Notes: generated from the letters alone by a model not told the origin. A stretch of DNA of 54,644 nucleotides from Paenibacillus albiflavus (GCF_004344915.1 NZ_SKFG01000025.1:1-54644); one strand, 5' to 3'. Positions 25,735-35,350 are shown, counted from the first letter of the stretch. Translations and numbers: made by a program.

Positions 25735-26532
25735 ATGTCCATGCGCAAGTATAAATTGATCACGATTTTGCTTCCTCCGCTTTTAATCGGGGGATTTGAA
25801 TATTTTCGCCATGAATTCCTACTTGATTATTTATCCATGGAGGCAGGGAATTTCTATATTACACTGCTTACACTCATCCTTTCCTATTTGGTAGGTACCT
25901 GGATGTTCAAGAACGTTGAACAATCTAATCAGGAGCTCGTGCAGGAACAGGCAATGCGTGCCGTATATGAAGAAAGAGAGCGCCTCGCAAGAGAGCTGCA
26001 TGATGATCTGGCTCAAACGTTATTTTTTCTCAATGTCAAATTAAAACAAGGACAAATCGATGAAGCACGAGAGGCTGTCTCTGAAATAGATAACAATCTC
26101 AGACAAGCGATCTTCAATTTGCGAACATCACCCGAGAATGCCGTCTCCTTCTCCAACCGAATCCTGCAATGGCTGCAGGACTGGCGTCTACTGACTGGTG
26201 TCGCCATTACAAGCACCATACAGATCAATGAACGAGAATTCCATACTTCGGAGGAAACACAGCTCTTCGGCATCATACAAGAAGCCTTTACGAATATTCG
26301 CAAGCACTCGAAAGCAACTAAGGCAACTATCACGTTTCAAGCTATCGCAGAGGGATGGAGCTTAACCATTATCGATAATGGGATCGGTATCCAGCCCAAG
26401 CATGACACTACCAAACAATACGGCATCGCCATGATGCGCAATCGCGCACAAGAATTAGGTGCAAAGTGGGAGCTCACCACAGCGGTCGAAGGTGGAACGA
26501 AGCTCCATATGTACACTGACATAAGGAGGTAA
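25735..26532 (+). CDS. NarL-group sensor histidine kinase
   Basis: About 265 residues: two membrane segments (about 8-20 and 40-57) with almost no outside part, a coiled linker, a HisKA_3 domain with phosphoacceptor H89 in ERLARELHDDLAQ, and an ATPase domain (IIQEAFTNIRKHSKA, IIDNGIGI, YGIAMMRNRAQELG). Such short-sensor kinases often watch membrane stress or membrane partners. ATG at 25735 lies 10 bases after AAAGGAG; upstream in-frame codons look untranslated. The regulator gene follows 6 bases later. Confidence 0.9.
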   Translation: MSMRKYKLITILLPPLLIGGFEYFRHEFLLDYLSMEAGNFYITLLTLILSYLVGTWMFKNVEQSNQELVQEQAMRAVYEERERLARELHDDLAQTLFFLNVKLKQGQIDEAREAVSEIDNNLRQAIFNLRTSPENAVSFSNRILQWLQDWRLLTGVAITSTIQINEREFHTSEETQLFGIIQEAFTNIRKHSKATKATITFQAIAEGWSLTIIDNGIGIQPKHDTTKQYGIAMMRNRAQELGAKWELTTAVEGGTKLHMYTDIRR

Positions 26533-26538
26533 TGAACA

Positions 26539-27216
26539 ATGAATCAGCAACCTTATCGCGTTCTGATTGTTGACGATCATCACTTGGCCCGCAAGGCTGT
26601 GCGTTCTTTACTCGCAGCTGATGATACTTTTCAAGTCATAGGCGAGGCCCATAATGGTCTAGAAGCGATTCGATTAAGCGATCAATTGCTGCCTGATCTT
26701 GTTTTAATGGATATTAATATGTCGCCCATGAACGGACTTGAAGCCGCCAAACAACTTAAACAACAGCATCCGCATATTCGGATTATTATGCTAACCGTAT
26801 CTGATGATGTAGCCGACTTATTCACTGCGCTTCAGGTTGGTGCCCAAGGCTATCTCCTCAAAAACATGGACCCCGACGAATGGTTATCTTATCTCCATGC
26901 GCTAATTGATGACAATTCTGAGGTAGCCAGACAAATGGCAGATTCTATGTTTCAGCGATTCCGCTCCGTTCGCCGTGAGCAGAACGCTACAACTTCTACT
27001 GCATTTGGTGCGCCAGCTGCTGTTCTTACAACAAGAGAACGTGAAATCGTTCGGTTAGTAGCGATTGGCGATAATAATCGTCAGATAGCTGAAAAGCTGC
27101 TTATTTCCGAGAATACGGTAAAGAATCATATGAAGAATATTTTGGAGAAGCTTCAACTAGAAAATCGTGTACAGCTTACCGCCTATGCCTACACGCATGA
27201 ATTAACACAAGCATGA
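26539..27216 (+). CDS. NarL/LuxR-type response regulator
   Basis: 225 residues. Receiver domain about 1-125 with DD at 12-13, phosphoacceptor D58 in LVLMDINM, conserved threonine in IIMLTVSDD and lysine in YLLKNM. LuxR helix-turn-helix about 155-215 (LTTREREIVRLVAIGDNN, then ISENTVKNHMKNIL). An alanine/threonine-rich linker joins them. It is the partner of the kinase upstream. Possible targets are itself and the divergent CopD gene (inference from position). Confidence 0.93.
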   Translation: MNQQPYRVLIVDDHHLARKAVRSLLAADDTFQVIGEAHNGLEAIRLSDQLLPDLVLMDINMSPMNGLEAAKQLKQQHPHIRIIMLTVSDDVADLFTALQVGAQGYLLKNMDPDEWLSYLHALIDDNSEVARQMADSMFQRFRSVRREQNATTSTAFGAPAAVLTTREREIVRLVAIGDNNRQIAEKLLISENTVKNHMKNILEKLQLENRVQLTAYAYTHELTQA

Positions 27217-27229
27217 TAGTTGTACATAC

Positions 27230-27281
27230 AAAAAAGCAGCAGATAAGTAGACCCTTAGTCTATCTTAACTACTGCTTCTTA
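27230..27281. terminator. bidirectional terminator between response regulator and folA
   Basis: AAAAAAGCAG on the left pairs with CTGCTT on the right, and TAGAC/GTCTA pairs inside. T-rich tails exist on both strands, as needed for convergent genes. Confidence 0.7.
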
Positions 27282-27291
27282 TCTTATTACT

Positions 27292-27777
27292 CTACTTTAT
27301 CCGATCATAGACATTGAAGAAATACGTATAGGGATTCTCCTCATTCTGAATTCCTTGCTCACTTGAAGTCAATTGCCATTCGTCCTTACTAAAGACTGGG
27401 AACCAGGTATCGCCGGCAAATTCATGTTCGATCTCTGTAATATACATCCGATCTACATGTGGCATGAACAGTCGGAATAGCTCCGATCCACCCGTTACGA
27501 ATACTTCTCCCTGCTTGGAGAATTTCAGCAATTCCTCTACCGAATATACGATTTCGCAGCCTGCAGCTTGATAATCACGATTCTGCGTCATAATGATATT
27601 CAATCGCCCTGGCAGCGGCTTCCCAATCGATTCATAGGTTTTGCGACCCATAACAATCGGATGTCCCATCGTTGTTTGTTTGAAGAACTTAAGGTCTGCA
27701 GGCAATCGCCATGGCAGACGATTATCCTTACCGATGACGCGATTGCGGTCCATTGCTACAATATATGAAATGCTCAT
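27292..27777 (-). CDS. folA: dihydrofolate reductase
   Basis: 161 residues, normal length. It reduces dihydrofolate to tetrahydrofolate with NADPH. Motifs: SYIVAMDRNRVIGKDNRLPW at the N-terminus in order, catalytic aspartate in LPADLKFFK, cofactor sites MGRKTYESIG and VFVTGGSELF. ATG at 27777 follows GGGAGG; an upstream in-frame start lies inside thyA and is unlikely. It comes 19 bases after thyA, which makes the dihydrofolate that this enzyme recycles. Confidence 0.96.
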   Translation of the reverse strand: MSISYIVAMDRNRVIGKDNRLPWRLPADLKFFKQTTMGHPIVMGRKTYESIGKPLPGRLNIIMTQNRDYQAAGCEIVYSVEELLKFSKQGEVFVTGGSELFRLFMPHVDRMYITEIEHEFAGDTWFPVFSKDEWQLTSSEQGIQNEENPYTYFFNVYDRIK

Positions 27778-27796
27778 CTTGTATCTAACCTCCCTT

Positions 27797-28753
27797 TTAA
27801 ACTGCAATAGGCGCTTTAATCGTCGGATGTGGATTATAATTTTCAATCGCCAGATGCTTCATTTCGCATTCGAACACATTCTGCACTTCATCACTAATGA
27901 TGAGCTGAGGGAATTCTCTTGGCTCACGGCTCAGTTGCGTGCGAACCTGATCAATGTGATTGGAATAAATATGCGCATCACCTAACGTATGAATGAATTC
28001 GCCCACTTCCAGGTTACATTCTTTCGCAATCAGATGCGTTAAGAGGGCATAACTCGCAATGTTGAAAGGTACGCCTAGGAAGACATCCCCGCTTCGTTGA
28101 TATAACTGACAGGACAGCTTCCCGTCAGAAACGTTGAATTGAAACAGCGTGTGACATGGCGGCAGCGCCATCGTTGGCACATCTTCTGGATTCCACGCAG
28201 ATACGATTAATCGTCTGGACGAAGGATTCGTCTTGATCATCTCAATGATCTGCTGCAACTGATCGATGAACTCACCTGTCGTCGTTTTCCACGCTCTCCA
28301 TTGTTTGCCATACACATCCCCTAGTTCACCATAAGTCTGTGCGAATTCTTCATTTTCCAATATTAGCTTCTTAAACTTATCGAGTTGCTGCTCATACTGA
28401 ACGCTGAACGCCTCATCTTCCAATGATCGAAGACCAAAGTTTGTCATGTCTGGACCTTCATATTCCTTGCTCTCGATCCATCTTTTGAACGCCCATTCAT
28501 TCCAAATATTATTGTTGTTCTCAAGCAAATATTTAATATTCGTATCTCCCTTAATGAACCAGAGAAGCTCGCTCGCAATCAGTTTAAAAGGAACCCGCTT
28601 CGTTGTCAGCAGAGGAAAACCTTTGCTCAAATCAAATCTCATTTGATGACCAAATATACTAATCGTACCTGTTCCAGTGCGATCTTCCTTCACTGTGCCA
28701 GTTTCAATTATCATTCGACATAAATCTAAATAAGCCTGCTCATTACTCACCAT
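27797..28753 (-). CDS. thyA: thymidylate synthase
   Basis: About 318 residues. It makes dTMP from dUMP and methylene-tetrahydrofolate. Visible family sites: [19 protein letters not shown] at the N-terminus, catalytic cysteine in [14 protein letters not shown], dUMP-binding arginines in [14 protein letters not shown], and [21 protein letters not shown] at 28753 is preferred, with GGAG about 11 bases upstream; an ATG at 28765 is too near that site. It lies between an MFS pseudogene and folA, all read leftward. Confidence 0.96.
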   Translation of the reverse strand: MVSNEQAYLDLCRMIIETGTVKEDRTGTGTISIFGHQMRFDLSKGFPLLTTKRVPFKLIASELLWFIKGDTNIKYLLENNNNIWNEWAFKRWIESKEYEGPDMTNFGLRSLEDEAFSVQYEQQLDKFKKLILENEEFAQTYGELGDVYGKQWRAWKTTTGEFIDQLQQIIEMIKTNPSSRRLIVSAWNPEDVPTMALPPCHTLFQFNVSDGKLSCQLYQRSGDVFLGVPFNIASYALLTHLIAKECNLEVGEFIHTLGDAHIYSNHIDQVRTQLSREPREFPQLIISDEVQNVFECEMKHLAIENYNPHPTIKAPIAV

Positions 28754-28777
28754 TCCAGCATACACTCCATCAATTAT

Positions 28778-30041
28778 TTATTGTTTAATGTTAAAAATAA
28801 TACGTCCATACGTAAACGCCAGCATCAATAGGACTGCCCCAGCTGTAACCGCAATGCCGAACGATTGCACCCACATAGGCGCATCGCTGACAAGCCCATA
28901 GAGCCAGCCGCCAACAAGTGGTCCTAAGAATGCCGCAAAACCAGTCAAAGCAGAATATACTGCAATGAACATGGGACGTTCACTCTTAGGTGTATCCCCA
29001 ATAATAAAATTAAATACAAGCTGGTTGAATCCACCTAATCCAATTCCTAAGAAGAAATGTACCATAATAAGCACCGCATAGACAGGCAATACAAGCAGAC
29101 CAACCCAACTCAGACATGCTATTGCTATAAAAGGTAAAGTCCAATATAGAACTTTACGCGTTGAATATTTGGCATTCAGGTTCCCCCAAAAATAATAGGC
29201 GACCATCGTCACGATCATTTGGATCACCGTAATGAGGGAAACAACGTCGATGCTGACATGCAGTACATTCAGCATGACATAAGAGAATAACGGTACTGTA
29301 GTCCCCTGAATAAAACCAAGAAGCCAAGAATAGAATAGCCTTTATAAAAAGGCGATCATGGAACGGTTTCTTGATCATTGGCACAAAATTGGATTCAGTC
29401 GACTTGACCAGAGGGATATTCGGATAGTATAAGAAAGCGATCATATTGAGCACAGCGAATATCCCACATATCACAAATAAAATGCTATACCCTTGCCCTC
29501 CTGGATACCATTTTAATATTTGCCCCCCTAAGAATACAACGACAATAGCCCAAGCACCAATGATGGTATTCCGAATACCGAAGAAACGACCTCGAATCGA
29601 TGCAGGAACCATATCGCCTGCTAGCGTCGTCCAAATAACCGCAGCGTAAGCATTTGAAGCAAAGGCAGTTGTGTATAGAATAATGTAAGCAGATACCCAC
29701 CATATTTGCGGCAGGACAAACGGAATGATTCCGCACAGAACCCACAAATATCGCTGCACGGAGGCAAAAATTACGAGCCACGGCTTACGGCTCTTCATGC
29801 TTTTCTGCATCCAGTAAGCGGCAAATACCTGTAGGATGTTAACAAAAGTAGTAATAGCGAGCACTAATCCGATCTGACCGGAGGTTGCGCCCAAATGAAG
29901 CAAATAGCCTGTTTGAAATGGACCTGCAAGCAGCTGTAGAACGACAGTCGCTGCCATACCTTCCAATACAAGAACACGCAGGCCTCGCCTGGTGTTATAG
30001 TTTTTGGGGGTTAACATAGGTACTTGCTTGTTAACATACAT
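28778..30041 (-). pseudogene. MFS transporter broken by a one-base frameshift
   Basis: Two overlapping frames together make one normal major-facilitator protein of about 415 residues. The first frame, from ATG at 30041, covers seven membrane segments up to FLASWF, then runs into a nonsense tail ending at 29154. The second frame continues from there (IQGTTVPLFSYVMLNV) to 28778 with the remaining segments. Removing one T from the four-T run (complement of 29312-29315) restores a single frame. Substrate unknown. It may be a real mutation or a sequencing error in the short homopolymer. thyA follows 24 bases later. Confidence 0.85.
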
Positions 30042-30182
30042 GGTGTCTTTCTCCTCTACCCAATACCCTACTATTTAATCTAAATCTACAAACAGAAGCC
30101 ATCTTGTGGTAAAATTATGAACAGTCTAGATTTCCGTTCATCTTCGGAATCTATTCTATCATGTCAGGAGGGTTCATGCATT

Positions 30183-30746
30183 GTGAAAAATAAATTTTGG
30201 GCACTAACTTTATCCATTATCTCTTTCTTAGTTATCTGTTCACTTGCCTTTATTTATGAGTCCATCGTTTTCATCTACGTTGCTAGCGCATGTCCGATTC
30301 TTATAGTCGCTCTGCTTCCTAATACGCGCGCTTCACAATGGATTCAATCGGGAAAGGATTCAGAGAAAGTAGATTTATATATAGTAGAAAGTAAGCAATC
30401 GGCAGAATCAGATTTGCTGATTATTACGTTCAAGAATGGTTATATCGATTGGGACAAGAATATTCTCTATTTCACGCTCGGCAAAGTATCCAAAGTATCC
30501 AAAGATCATCTGGATCACAATGCTGCCACACTTACAGTCCTAAGGCATGATTTCACGCTTCACCCGAAGAGACGAGGCTGGATCGGCATCACATTATCCA
30601 ACTTAGCACAGCGAGTCGACTATTTATCCTATACGACAGATGAAGTAAATCGTTTAGCGATTCGCGTATCCGACATTACAACGATCACAAACAAACGCAG
30701 AGTCAGCAAAAAAGCTGCTGCTCCTGCTCCAAATATGCAAGCCTAA
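30183..30746 (+). CDS. membrane protein of unknown function
   Basis: About 187 residues. Two membrane segments at the N-terminus (FWALTLSIISFLVICSLAF and IVFIYVASACPILIVALL) followed by a soluble, beta-looking cytoplasmic part and a basic, alanine-rich tail. GTG at 30183 is chosen, 10 bases after AGGAGGG; a longer frame from 30117 lacks a ribosome site. A six-codon ATG frame overlaps this start in another phase. Family not recognised. Confidence 0.65.
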   Translation: MKNKFWALTLSIISFLVICSLAFIYESIVFIYVASACPILIVALLPNTRASQWIQSGKDSEKVDLYIVESKQSAESDLLIITFKNGYIDWDKNILYFTLGKVSKVSKDHLDHNAATLTVLRHDFTLHPKRRGWIGITLSNLAQRVDYLSYTTDEVNRLAIRVSDITTITNKRRVSKKAAAPAPNMQA

Positions 30747-30752
30747 AATAGC

Positions 30753-30797
30753 GAATCCCGTTAATCGAGCAATGGCTCATTAACGGGATTCTTTTCG
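30753..30797. terminator. bidirectional terminator after the membrane protein and rsgI
   Basis: Perfect 13-bp stem (30753-30765 with 30779-30791), followed on the plus strand by CTTTTC. It lies between convergent genes. Confidence 0.75.
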
Positions 30798-30812
30798 TAC
30801 CGTTTCTTCTGG

Positions 30813-31952
30813 TTATCCAACTGAAGGCTCATCACTTGGCTCTGACGATTGACTTGGCTTAGGCGTTGGTTTAGCAGTCGGTTTAGGCGTTTTTTCTGGT
30901 TTCGGTGTTTGGCTAGGATGATTGGAAGTCTCGGGTTTATTCGTACTCCCTGACTTCGGAGTCGGCTTGGCAGTTCCTGTTGGTGTCTGCGTTGGCTTGA
31001 TGCTTGGCTTAGGCGTACCCGTTGATGCTCCTCCAGATGGTTTAGGTGTTGCTTCTGGCTTGGTGCTGGATTTGGTTTGGGAAGTAGGCGTCGCTTCCCT
31101 ATTAGCCAGATCCTCATCTAATTTGCCTGCCTTCTCATCCTGCAGCAATTCACTTAAGGCTGCTTTACTAAGCGCTTGATCCGATGTGAGCATCGTAATG
31201 AAGCCTTTGATTTTGGCATCAAACTCTCGAAGCGTACTTGCCTTAATTTCCTCGAAGGTCAGGTCTTCACCTTCTGATTTGGATTTTAAATAAACGGCAT
31301 ATTGGCCCATTGATAAACCTTGAACACTACCCATTCTTCGAAGCTCATCAGGCACTGCAATCGACAATACAATAAAATTATTGAATTGATTCGGATGCGT
31401 CTGTTGCAAATGCTTCGTCACTTGTTCCTTCATTTTCGTCTGAATGACAACATCACTAATACTCGCATTCTCAATTTTGGTGGATGAAGCAATGATGATT
31501 TCACCTTCATGTCCTGAGAATGCTCCCTTTTCGGCTTTATCCAGTATAGCTGCTGTAACGTTCTCAAGCGTTTGATCTTTATATTTGATGTCTTCGATCC
31601 ATTTGTCATCACCATTATTAATCATTCGAAGCTCATGTACAATCTCATTCTCATCAATACCCATTTCAATACTTGGTTTGACATCTAATGATACATAAGC
31701 AATCACTTCATCAGTAGAGGTTACACCCGCTAATTTCAATATGAAAAAGAAGCAAGCAGTAAGTGCAGCAGTTAAACCAACAATAGCGATAATAAGACCT
31801 TTGATCGATGATTTCGGCTGCAATACATACACAATTTCTTCGCCGATCTCGCAAATCCGTTTGCCACGAGGAATCCTATCAATTTGACCTGTTGATCGCA
31901 GAACAATAATCTGCTTGTCCTGAATTTCTAGAACGATACCCCGATTATTCAT
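30813..31952 (-). CDS. rsgI: anti-sigma-I factor RsgI
   Basis: 379 residues. The N-terminal RsgI domain (about 1-50) starts MNNRGIVLEIQDKQIIVL and should hold SigI at the membrane. One membrane helix (about 54-74), then an outside domain with DVKPSIEMGIDENEIV, found in the family. Residues about 285-379 are a low-complexity P/T/K/S tail (TPKPTAKPTPKP) with no recognisable sensor or sugar-binding module. ATG overlaps the sigI stop (ATGA). It probably releases SigI under heat or cell-wall stress, as known for the family. Confidence 0.92.
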   Translation of the reverse strand: MNNRGIVLEIQDKQIIVLRSTGQIDRIPRGKRICEIGEEIVYVLQPKSSIKGLIIAIVGLTAALTACFFFILKLAGVTSTDEVIAYVSLDVKPSIEMGIDENEIVHELRMINNGDDKWIEDIKYKDQTLENVTAAILDKAEKGAFSGHEGEIIIASSTKIENASISDVVIQTKMKEQVTKHLQQTHPNQFNNFIVLSIAVPDELRRMGSVQGLSMGQYAVYLKSKSEGEDLTFEEIKASTLREFDAKIKGFITMLTSDQALSKAALSELLQDEKAGKLDEDLANREATPTSQTKSSTKPEATPKPSGGASTGTPKPSIKPTQTPTGTAKPTPKSGSTNKPETSNHPSQTPKPEKTPKPTAKPTPKPSQSSEPSDEPSVG

Positions 31953-32692
31953 AGCTTTCCCCTTCTCTCTCTAGTAGAAACCAGCTCCAAATATGTGCGC
32001 AAGTTAGGGAATGGTCCATGTCCGAGAATAGCGATAATCGTGACATAATTCTTATGTTGTCCTAGTATTTTGCGTGAAATACCAGATCTTACTGCTAATT
32101 CCTTGATTGGAAGCTTGCGAGTTTTGAGCAATTGTCTCATCAATTCTGCGTTAGCACCTAATTCTTTGGCTGCCGTAAGCAGTTCAAAGCATAACTCCTC
32201 ATCCTCAGGGGATTCAGCAACTAAATCTTCAAATTCAATTCCAAAATCATGTAGAACCTCACGAAGATCAGCGATCTCACTTTGACGCTCTTCAATTCCA
32301 CTTTGTTTATCATAACTCTTCCCCTGCGAGAAAGACTCTACAAAAAAATCAGCACCCGTGCTCTTATATTCCGTCATGCGCTTCTGCATAACCGACTTGG
32401 CAAAATCGAGAAAAGACCAATTCATTTGGGAATTGTACAAATTAATCGCTTCATCAAAAGCGGAAAGAGCAATCGTAAATTCGTCATCGATCGCTGGATT
32501 AATATGACGTTTATAGAACTGTCCAGCGAATGCAGCCACAAACTGCTGATTCTCGGCAATAAATATATTTCGTAGCTTGTGATTACCTGCCTGAATCTGT
32601 GCAACAACTTGCTCTGGCAAATTGGTTCGAGAATCATTCGGGAGGCCTGATTTGTTATTCCCTACAATACGTTTCATTCCAATAAGTAACAA
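31949..32692 (-). CDS. sigI: RNA polymerase sigma factor SigI
   Basis: 247 residues. Sigma-70-like but of the SigI group: region 2 around FAAFAGQFYKRHI... NWSFLDFAKSVMQKRM, and a C-terminal helix-turn-helix segment (LPIKELAVRSGISRKIL) ahead of GHGPFPNLRTYL. It directs polymerase to stress genes and is held by RsgI, encoded next. The start is probably TTG at 32692, with AGGTG 6 bases upstream; the ATG five codons later has no ribosome site. Confidence 0.92.
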   Translation of the reverse strand: MLLIGMKRIVGNNKSGLPNDSRTNLPEQVVAQIQAGNHKLRNIFIAENQQFVAAFAGQFYKRHINPAIDDEFTIALSAFDEAINLYNSQMNWSFLDFAKSVMQKRMTEYKSTGADFFVESFSQGKSYDKQSGIEERQSEIADLREVLHDFGIEFEDLVAESPEDEELCFELLTAAKELGANAELMRQLLKTRKLPIKELAVRSGISRKILGQHKNYVTIIAILGHGPFPNLRTYLELVSTRERRGKL

Positions 32693-32908
32693 TCATGTCA
32701 CCTCATCTATTATGTATAATCCTATGTGCCAAACAATGTTTTTCCGAATAATTATAACATAGACTCCATATGACTATCGCTTTTTCCTTAAATTAATGTT
32801 AATATCATGCATGTGGCAAGGGGAATCCGCTTAGCCTTCTTTATAAAGCAAGCGTATTTTCCGAAAAAATTGAAATTTAAATCTATTTGGTCAAAGGAGT
32901 GATGTTAT

Positions 32909-33040
32909 ATGTACAATACTAAATTCATGAAATCCTATCAAACACTTAACACATCAATTAATAATGGAGGAATTCTATTTGAATTTAACATCACTAGGTT
33001 GGAACGAGACTTATCAAGAGCAAGCAGCACCATACTATAA
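32909..33040 (+). CDS. possible 43-codon leader frame overlapping the GTPase start
   Basis: AAGGAG lies 9 bases before an ATG that opens a 43-codon frame. It reads through the ribosome site and start codon of the RsgA-like gene in another phase and stops at 33040. The product has no known features. If translated it would couple to, or interfere with, the GTPase start. It may be chance. Confidence 0.25.
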   Translation: MYNTKFMKSYQTLNTSINNGGILFEFNITRLERDLSRASSTIL

Positions 33041-34043
33041 AGACGGTTTAATCCCAGCACGGGTTGCATCCGAACAGAAACAATTATATCGCGTATTAAC
33101 CGAACAAGGCGAGCTGCATGCAGAAATCACAGGCAAAATGCGGTTTCAAGCAGATGGTCGCAACGATTATCCTGCAGTTGGGGATTGGGTTATGATTAGC
33201 CCAAGAATCGATGAAGGAAAGGCTATTATTCACACTATCCTTCCACGCAAAACGAAGTTCTCGCGTAAAATCGCAGGTCAATTAGTCGATGAGCAAATTG
33301 TAGCTGCTAATATTGATACCGTGTTTATTGTGAATGCACTTAACAATGACTTTAATATTGGGCGTATAGAGCGATATCTTATTCTTACCTGGGAAAGCGG
33401 GGCCAATCCCGTTATTCTACTTAGCAAAGCAGATCTCTGTACGGATATCGAGCATAAAATAGCCCAAATTGAAAATATTGCAATTGGTGTCCCGATCCTT
33501 GTTATCTCAAGCCTTCAGAATGAAGGACTTGACCAATTACAGCCCTTTCTCGAAGAAGGGCATACCTCCGCTCTACTTGGCTCATCAGGTGTTGGCAAAT
33601 CTTCTATCGTAAATCGATTAATTGGTGAAACGGTTATGGAGGTTCGAGCTGCACGTGAAGGAGATGACCGTGGTCGTCATACAACTACACATCGTGAGCT
33701 TATCGCCTTAAAGCAAGGTGGTCTCATCATTGATACACCAGGGATGAGAGAACTTGGTCTCTGGGACAGTGAAGCGGGTATACAAACAGCTTTCGACGAC
33801 GTCGAGGAATTTACGAAGCAGTGCCGATTTGATGATTGCACACATAAGAATGAGCCTGGATGTGCCGTTAAGGCTGCAATTCATTCAGGGGAATTGGACG
33901 CCAGACGCTATGATAGCTATGTAAAGCTCCAGCGCGAGCTCAAATATATATTACGCAAAGAAAATCATCATGCACGAATAGCAGAAAAGAAAAAATCAAA
34001 GAAAGTCACGAAGAGTGTTCGTGAAAAATACACGATAGAATAA
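32979..34043 (+). CDS. rsgA: RsgA/YjeQ-like circularly permuted GTPase
   Basis: About 354 residues. N-terminal OB-like part (about 1-95), then a permuted GTPase with G4 (ILLSKADL) before G1 (GSSGVGKSS) and G3 (DTPGM), and a C-terminal zinc knuckle (CRFDDCTHKNEPGC). Family members help the small ribosomal subunit mature. The TTG at 32979 is preferred, since GGAGG lies 8 bases upstream and would be inside the frame from ATG 32964. The place beside sigI is not that of the main rsgA (next to prkC) in Bacillus, so it may be a second copy. Confidence 0.85.
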   Translation: MNLTSLGWNETYQEQAAPYYKDGLIPARVASEQKQLYRVLTEQGELHAEITGKMRFQADGRNDYPAVGDWVMISPRIDEGKAIIHTILPRKTKFSRKIAGQLVDEQIVAANIDTVFIVNALNNDFNIGRIERYLILTWESGANPVILLSKADLCTDIEHKIAQIENIAIGVPILVISSLQNEGLDQLQPFLEEGHTSALLGSSGVGKSSIVNRLIGETVMEVRAAREGDDRGRHTTTHRELIALKQGGLIIDTPGMRELGLWDSEAGIQTAFDDVEEFTKQCRFDDCTHKNEPGCAVKAAIHSGELDARRYDSYVKLQRELKYILRKENHHARIAEKKKSKKVTKSVREKYTIE

Positions 34044-34048
34044 GTAAC

Positions 34049-34094
34049 AAAAGAGGCAGTCTCCTTCGTCTTAACGACGTTGGAGCTGCCTCTT
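34049..34094. terminator. terminator between the GTPase and zinc-ribbon-like gene
   Basis: Long stem AGAGGCAG...GGAG-C-TGCCTCTT with a loop of about 18 bases. T-rich on the plus side; possibly used from both directions. Confidence 0.65.
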
Positions 34095-34113
34095 CATTCT
34101 AATATTCCCATTA

Positions 34114-34542
34114 TTAACGTGAGCCCCTCGTTGATTTCCGCTTGGTAAGCTTACTACGTCTAGAACTTAGCATAGTTAACCGTTTCTTCAATTGCTCGAT
34201 CCATTCCTCATCATGCAATCCCTTGGCAATGGCTAACAAATCCAGTGCCATATCAATCTGATACTTCACAACTTGAAGTGGATCTTCCTCATCATGGTTT
34301 ACACAATTCTCAAACAGCTCTAGCTCTGTGTTTTCCTCAATATATTGGATAAAATCAATCTCTGTCGCACCATCATCATGTGCAAACTCCGCCAACAACT
34401 CATATTCCTGTTCAACCAAATAATGCACTTCAACTCGATGACAAACGGGGCAGAACACGATCGGTACATTATTAATCTGTGTTCGAAAATGCTTAAGTGT
34501 TCCCTTTGTTCCAATCATGCTGGCTCCGCAACAAAAGCTCAT
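34114..34542 (-). CDS. small protein with cysteine pairs, function unknown
   Basis: 142 residues. Cysteines 4 and 5 (SFCCGASM) and a CPVC pair about residues 31-34 could hold a zinc ion, followed by a long acidic helical region and a basic tail (SRRSKLTKRKSTRGSR). ATG at 34542 follows GGGAGG by 8 bases; a longer frame from 34629 lacks such a site. Looks like a zinc-ribbon-headed cytosolic protein. I do not recognise a named family. Confidence 0.65.
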   Translation of the reverse strand: MSFCCGASMIGTKGTLKHFRTQINNVPIVFCPVCHRVEVHYLVEQEYELLAEFAHDDGATEIDFIQYIEENTELELFENCVNHDEEDPLQVVKYQIDMALDLLAIAKGLHDEEWIEQLKKRLTMLSSRRSKLTKRKSTRGSR

Positions 34543-34673
34543 GCTATCCACCCTCCCAAAATAGGATCTCAAAGAGTTCATGCAGCAATTATACAACCTT
34601 GAGACAATGTATTCGAGATTCAAATACAAATTACCTTTTTATCAAGTGAATAAAATAAAATAATTAACCGAAA

Positions 34674-34710
34674 AAAAGCTCCTTGCCGTAATAATACGGA
34701 CAAGGAGCTT
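34674..34710 (-). terminator. terminator of the peroxiredoxin gene
   Basis: Stem AAGCTCCTTG / CAAGGAGCTT; the minus strand continues into seven T. It lies 20 bases after the stop. Confidence 0.85.
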
Positions 34711-34728
34711 GTCTTATATAGGATCAAC

Positions 34729-35277
34729 TTATTTCGCTACTAAAGTTTTGTCGCCTTTTTTCCAGTTCATTGGGCATAGACCACCGGATTGAAGAGCTTC
34801 TAGTACGCGGATTGTTTCGTCAACGGAACGACCAACATCGTTGTGGTTAACGACTTGATATTTAAGTTCGCCTTCTGGGTTAATGATGAATAGTCCACGA
34901 AGCGCTACACCTTCTTCTTCAATTAGAACGCCATAGTCGCTAGCAACCTTCTTCGTAAGGTCAGAAGCAAGTGGGAAGTTCAATTGTCCAAGACCGTTTT
35001 GGTCAATTGGTGTGTTGATCCATGCACGGTGGGAGTGAATGCTATCAGTAGAAACCCCAAGAATTTCACAGTTCATTTCTTTAAATGTATCAGCTGCATA
35101 GCTCAAAGCTGTAATCTCAGTTGGGCATACAAATGTGAAGTCTAGTGGATAGAAGAAAAATACTAGCCATTTGCCTTTGTAGTCTGATAAAGATACTTTA
35201 CCAAAGTCCTTACCACTTCCTGCTGCCGTCTCCATTGTGAAGTCTGGAGCTTGTTTACCTACAAGACGTTGTACCAT
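34729..35277 (-). CDS. 2-Cys peroxiredoxin (AhpC/Prx1 group)
   Basis: 182 residues. It reduces hydrogen peroxide and organic peroxides. Peroxidatic cysteine C51 is in DFTFVCPTEI; the resolving cysteine C168 is in GGLCPMNW, so it is a typical 2-Cys enzyme. No ahpF-like reductase gene is next to it. GAGGAGG is upstream of ATG. Its own promoter carries an exact PerR box, so peroxide control is very likely. Confidence 0.95.
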   Translation of the reverse strand: MVQRLVGKQAPDFTMETAAGSGKDFGKVSLSDYKGKWLVFFFYPLDFTFVCPTEITALSYAADTFKEMNCEILGVSTDSIHSHRAWINTPIDQNGLGQLNFPLASDLTKKVASDYGVLIEEEGVALRGLFIINPEGELKYQVVNHNDVGRSVDETIRVLEALQSGGLCPMNWKKGDKTLVAK

Positions 35278-35319
35278 ATTGAATTTCCTCCTCAGGATTA
35301 ATTATATTCTCTACAAAAA

Positions 35320-35348
35320 ATCCTACCATTCGACTATAGCAATGTCAA
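35320..35348 (-). promoter_or_regulatory. promoter of the peroxiredoxin gene
   Basis: Consensus TTGACA (complement of 35343-35348), 17 bases, TAGGAT (complement of 35320-35325). The PerR box ends two bases upstream of the -35. Confidence 0.75.
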
Positions 35349-35350
35349 GA

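Noticed and set aside
30813-31100. Tandem-repeat DNA or mobile element in the P/T/K region
   Set aside because: It is the low-complexity tail of RsgI; repeats are imperfect and in frame.
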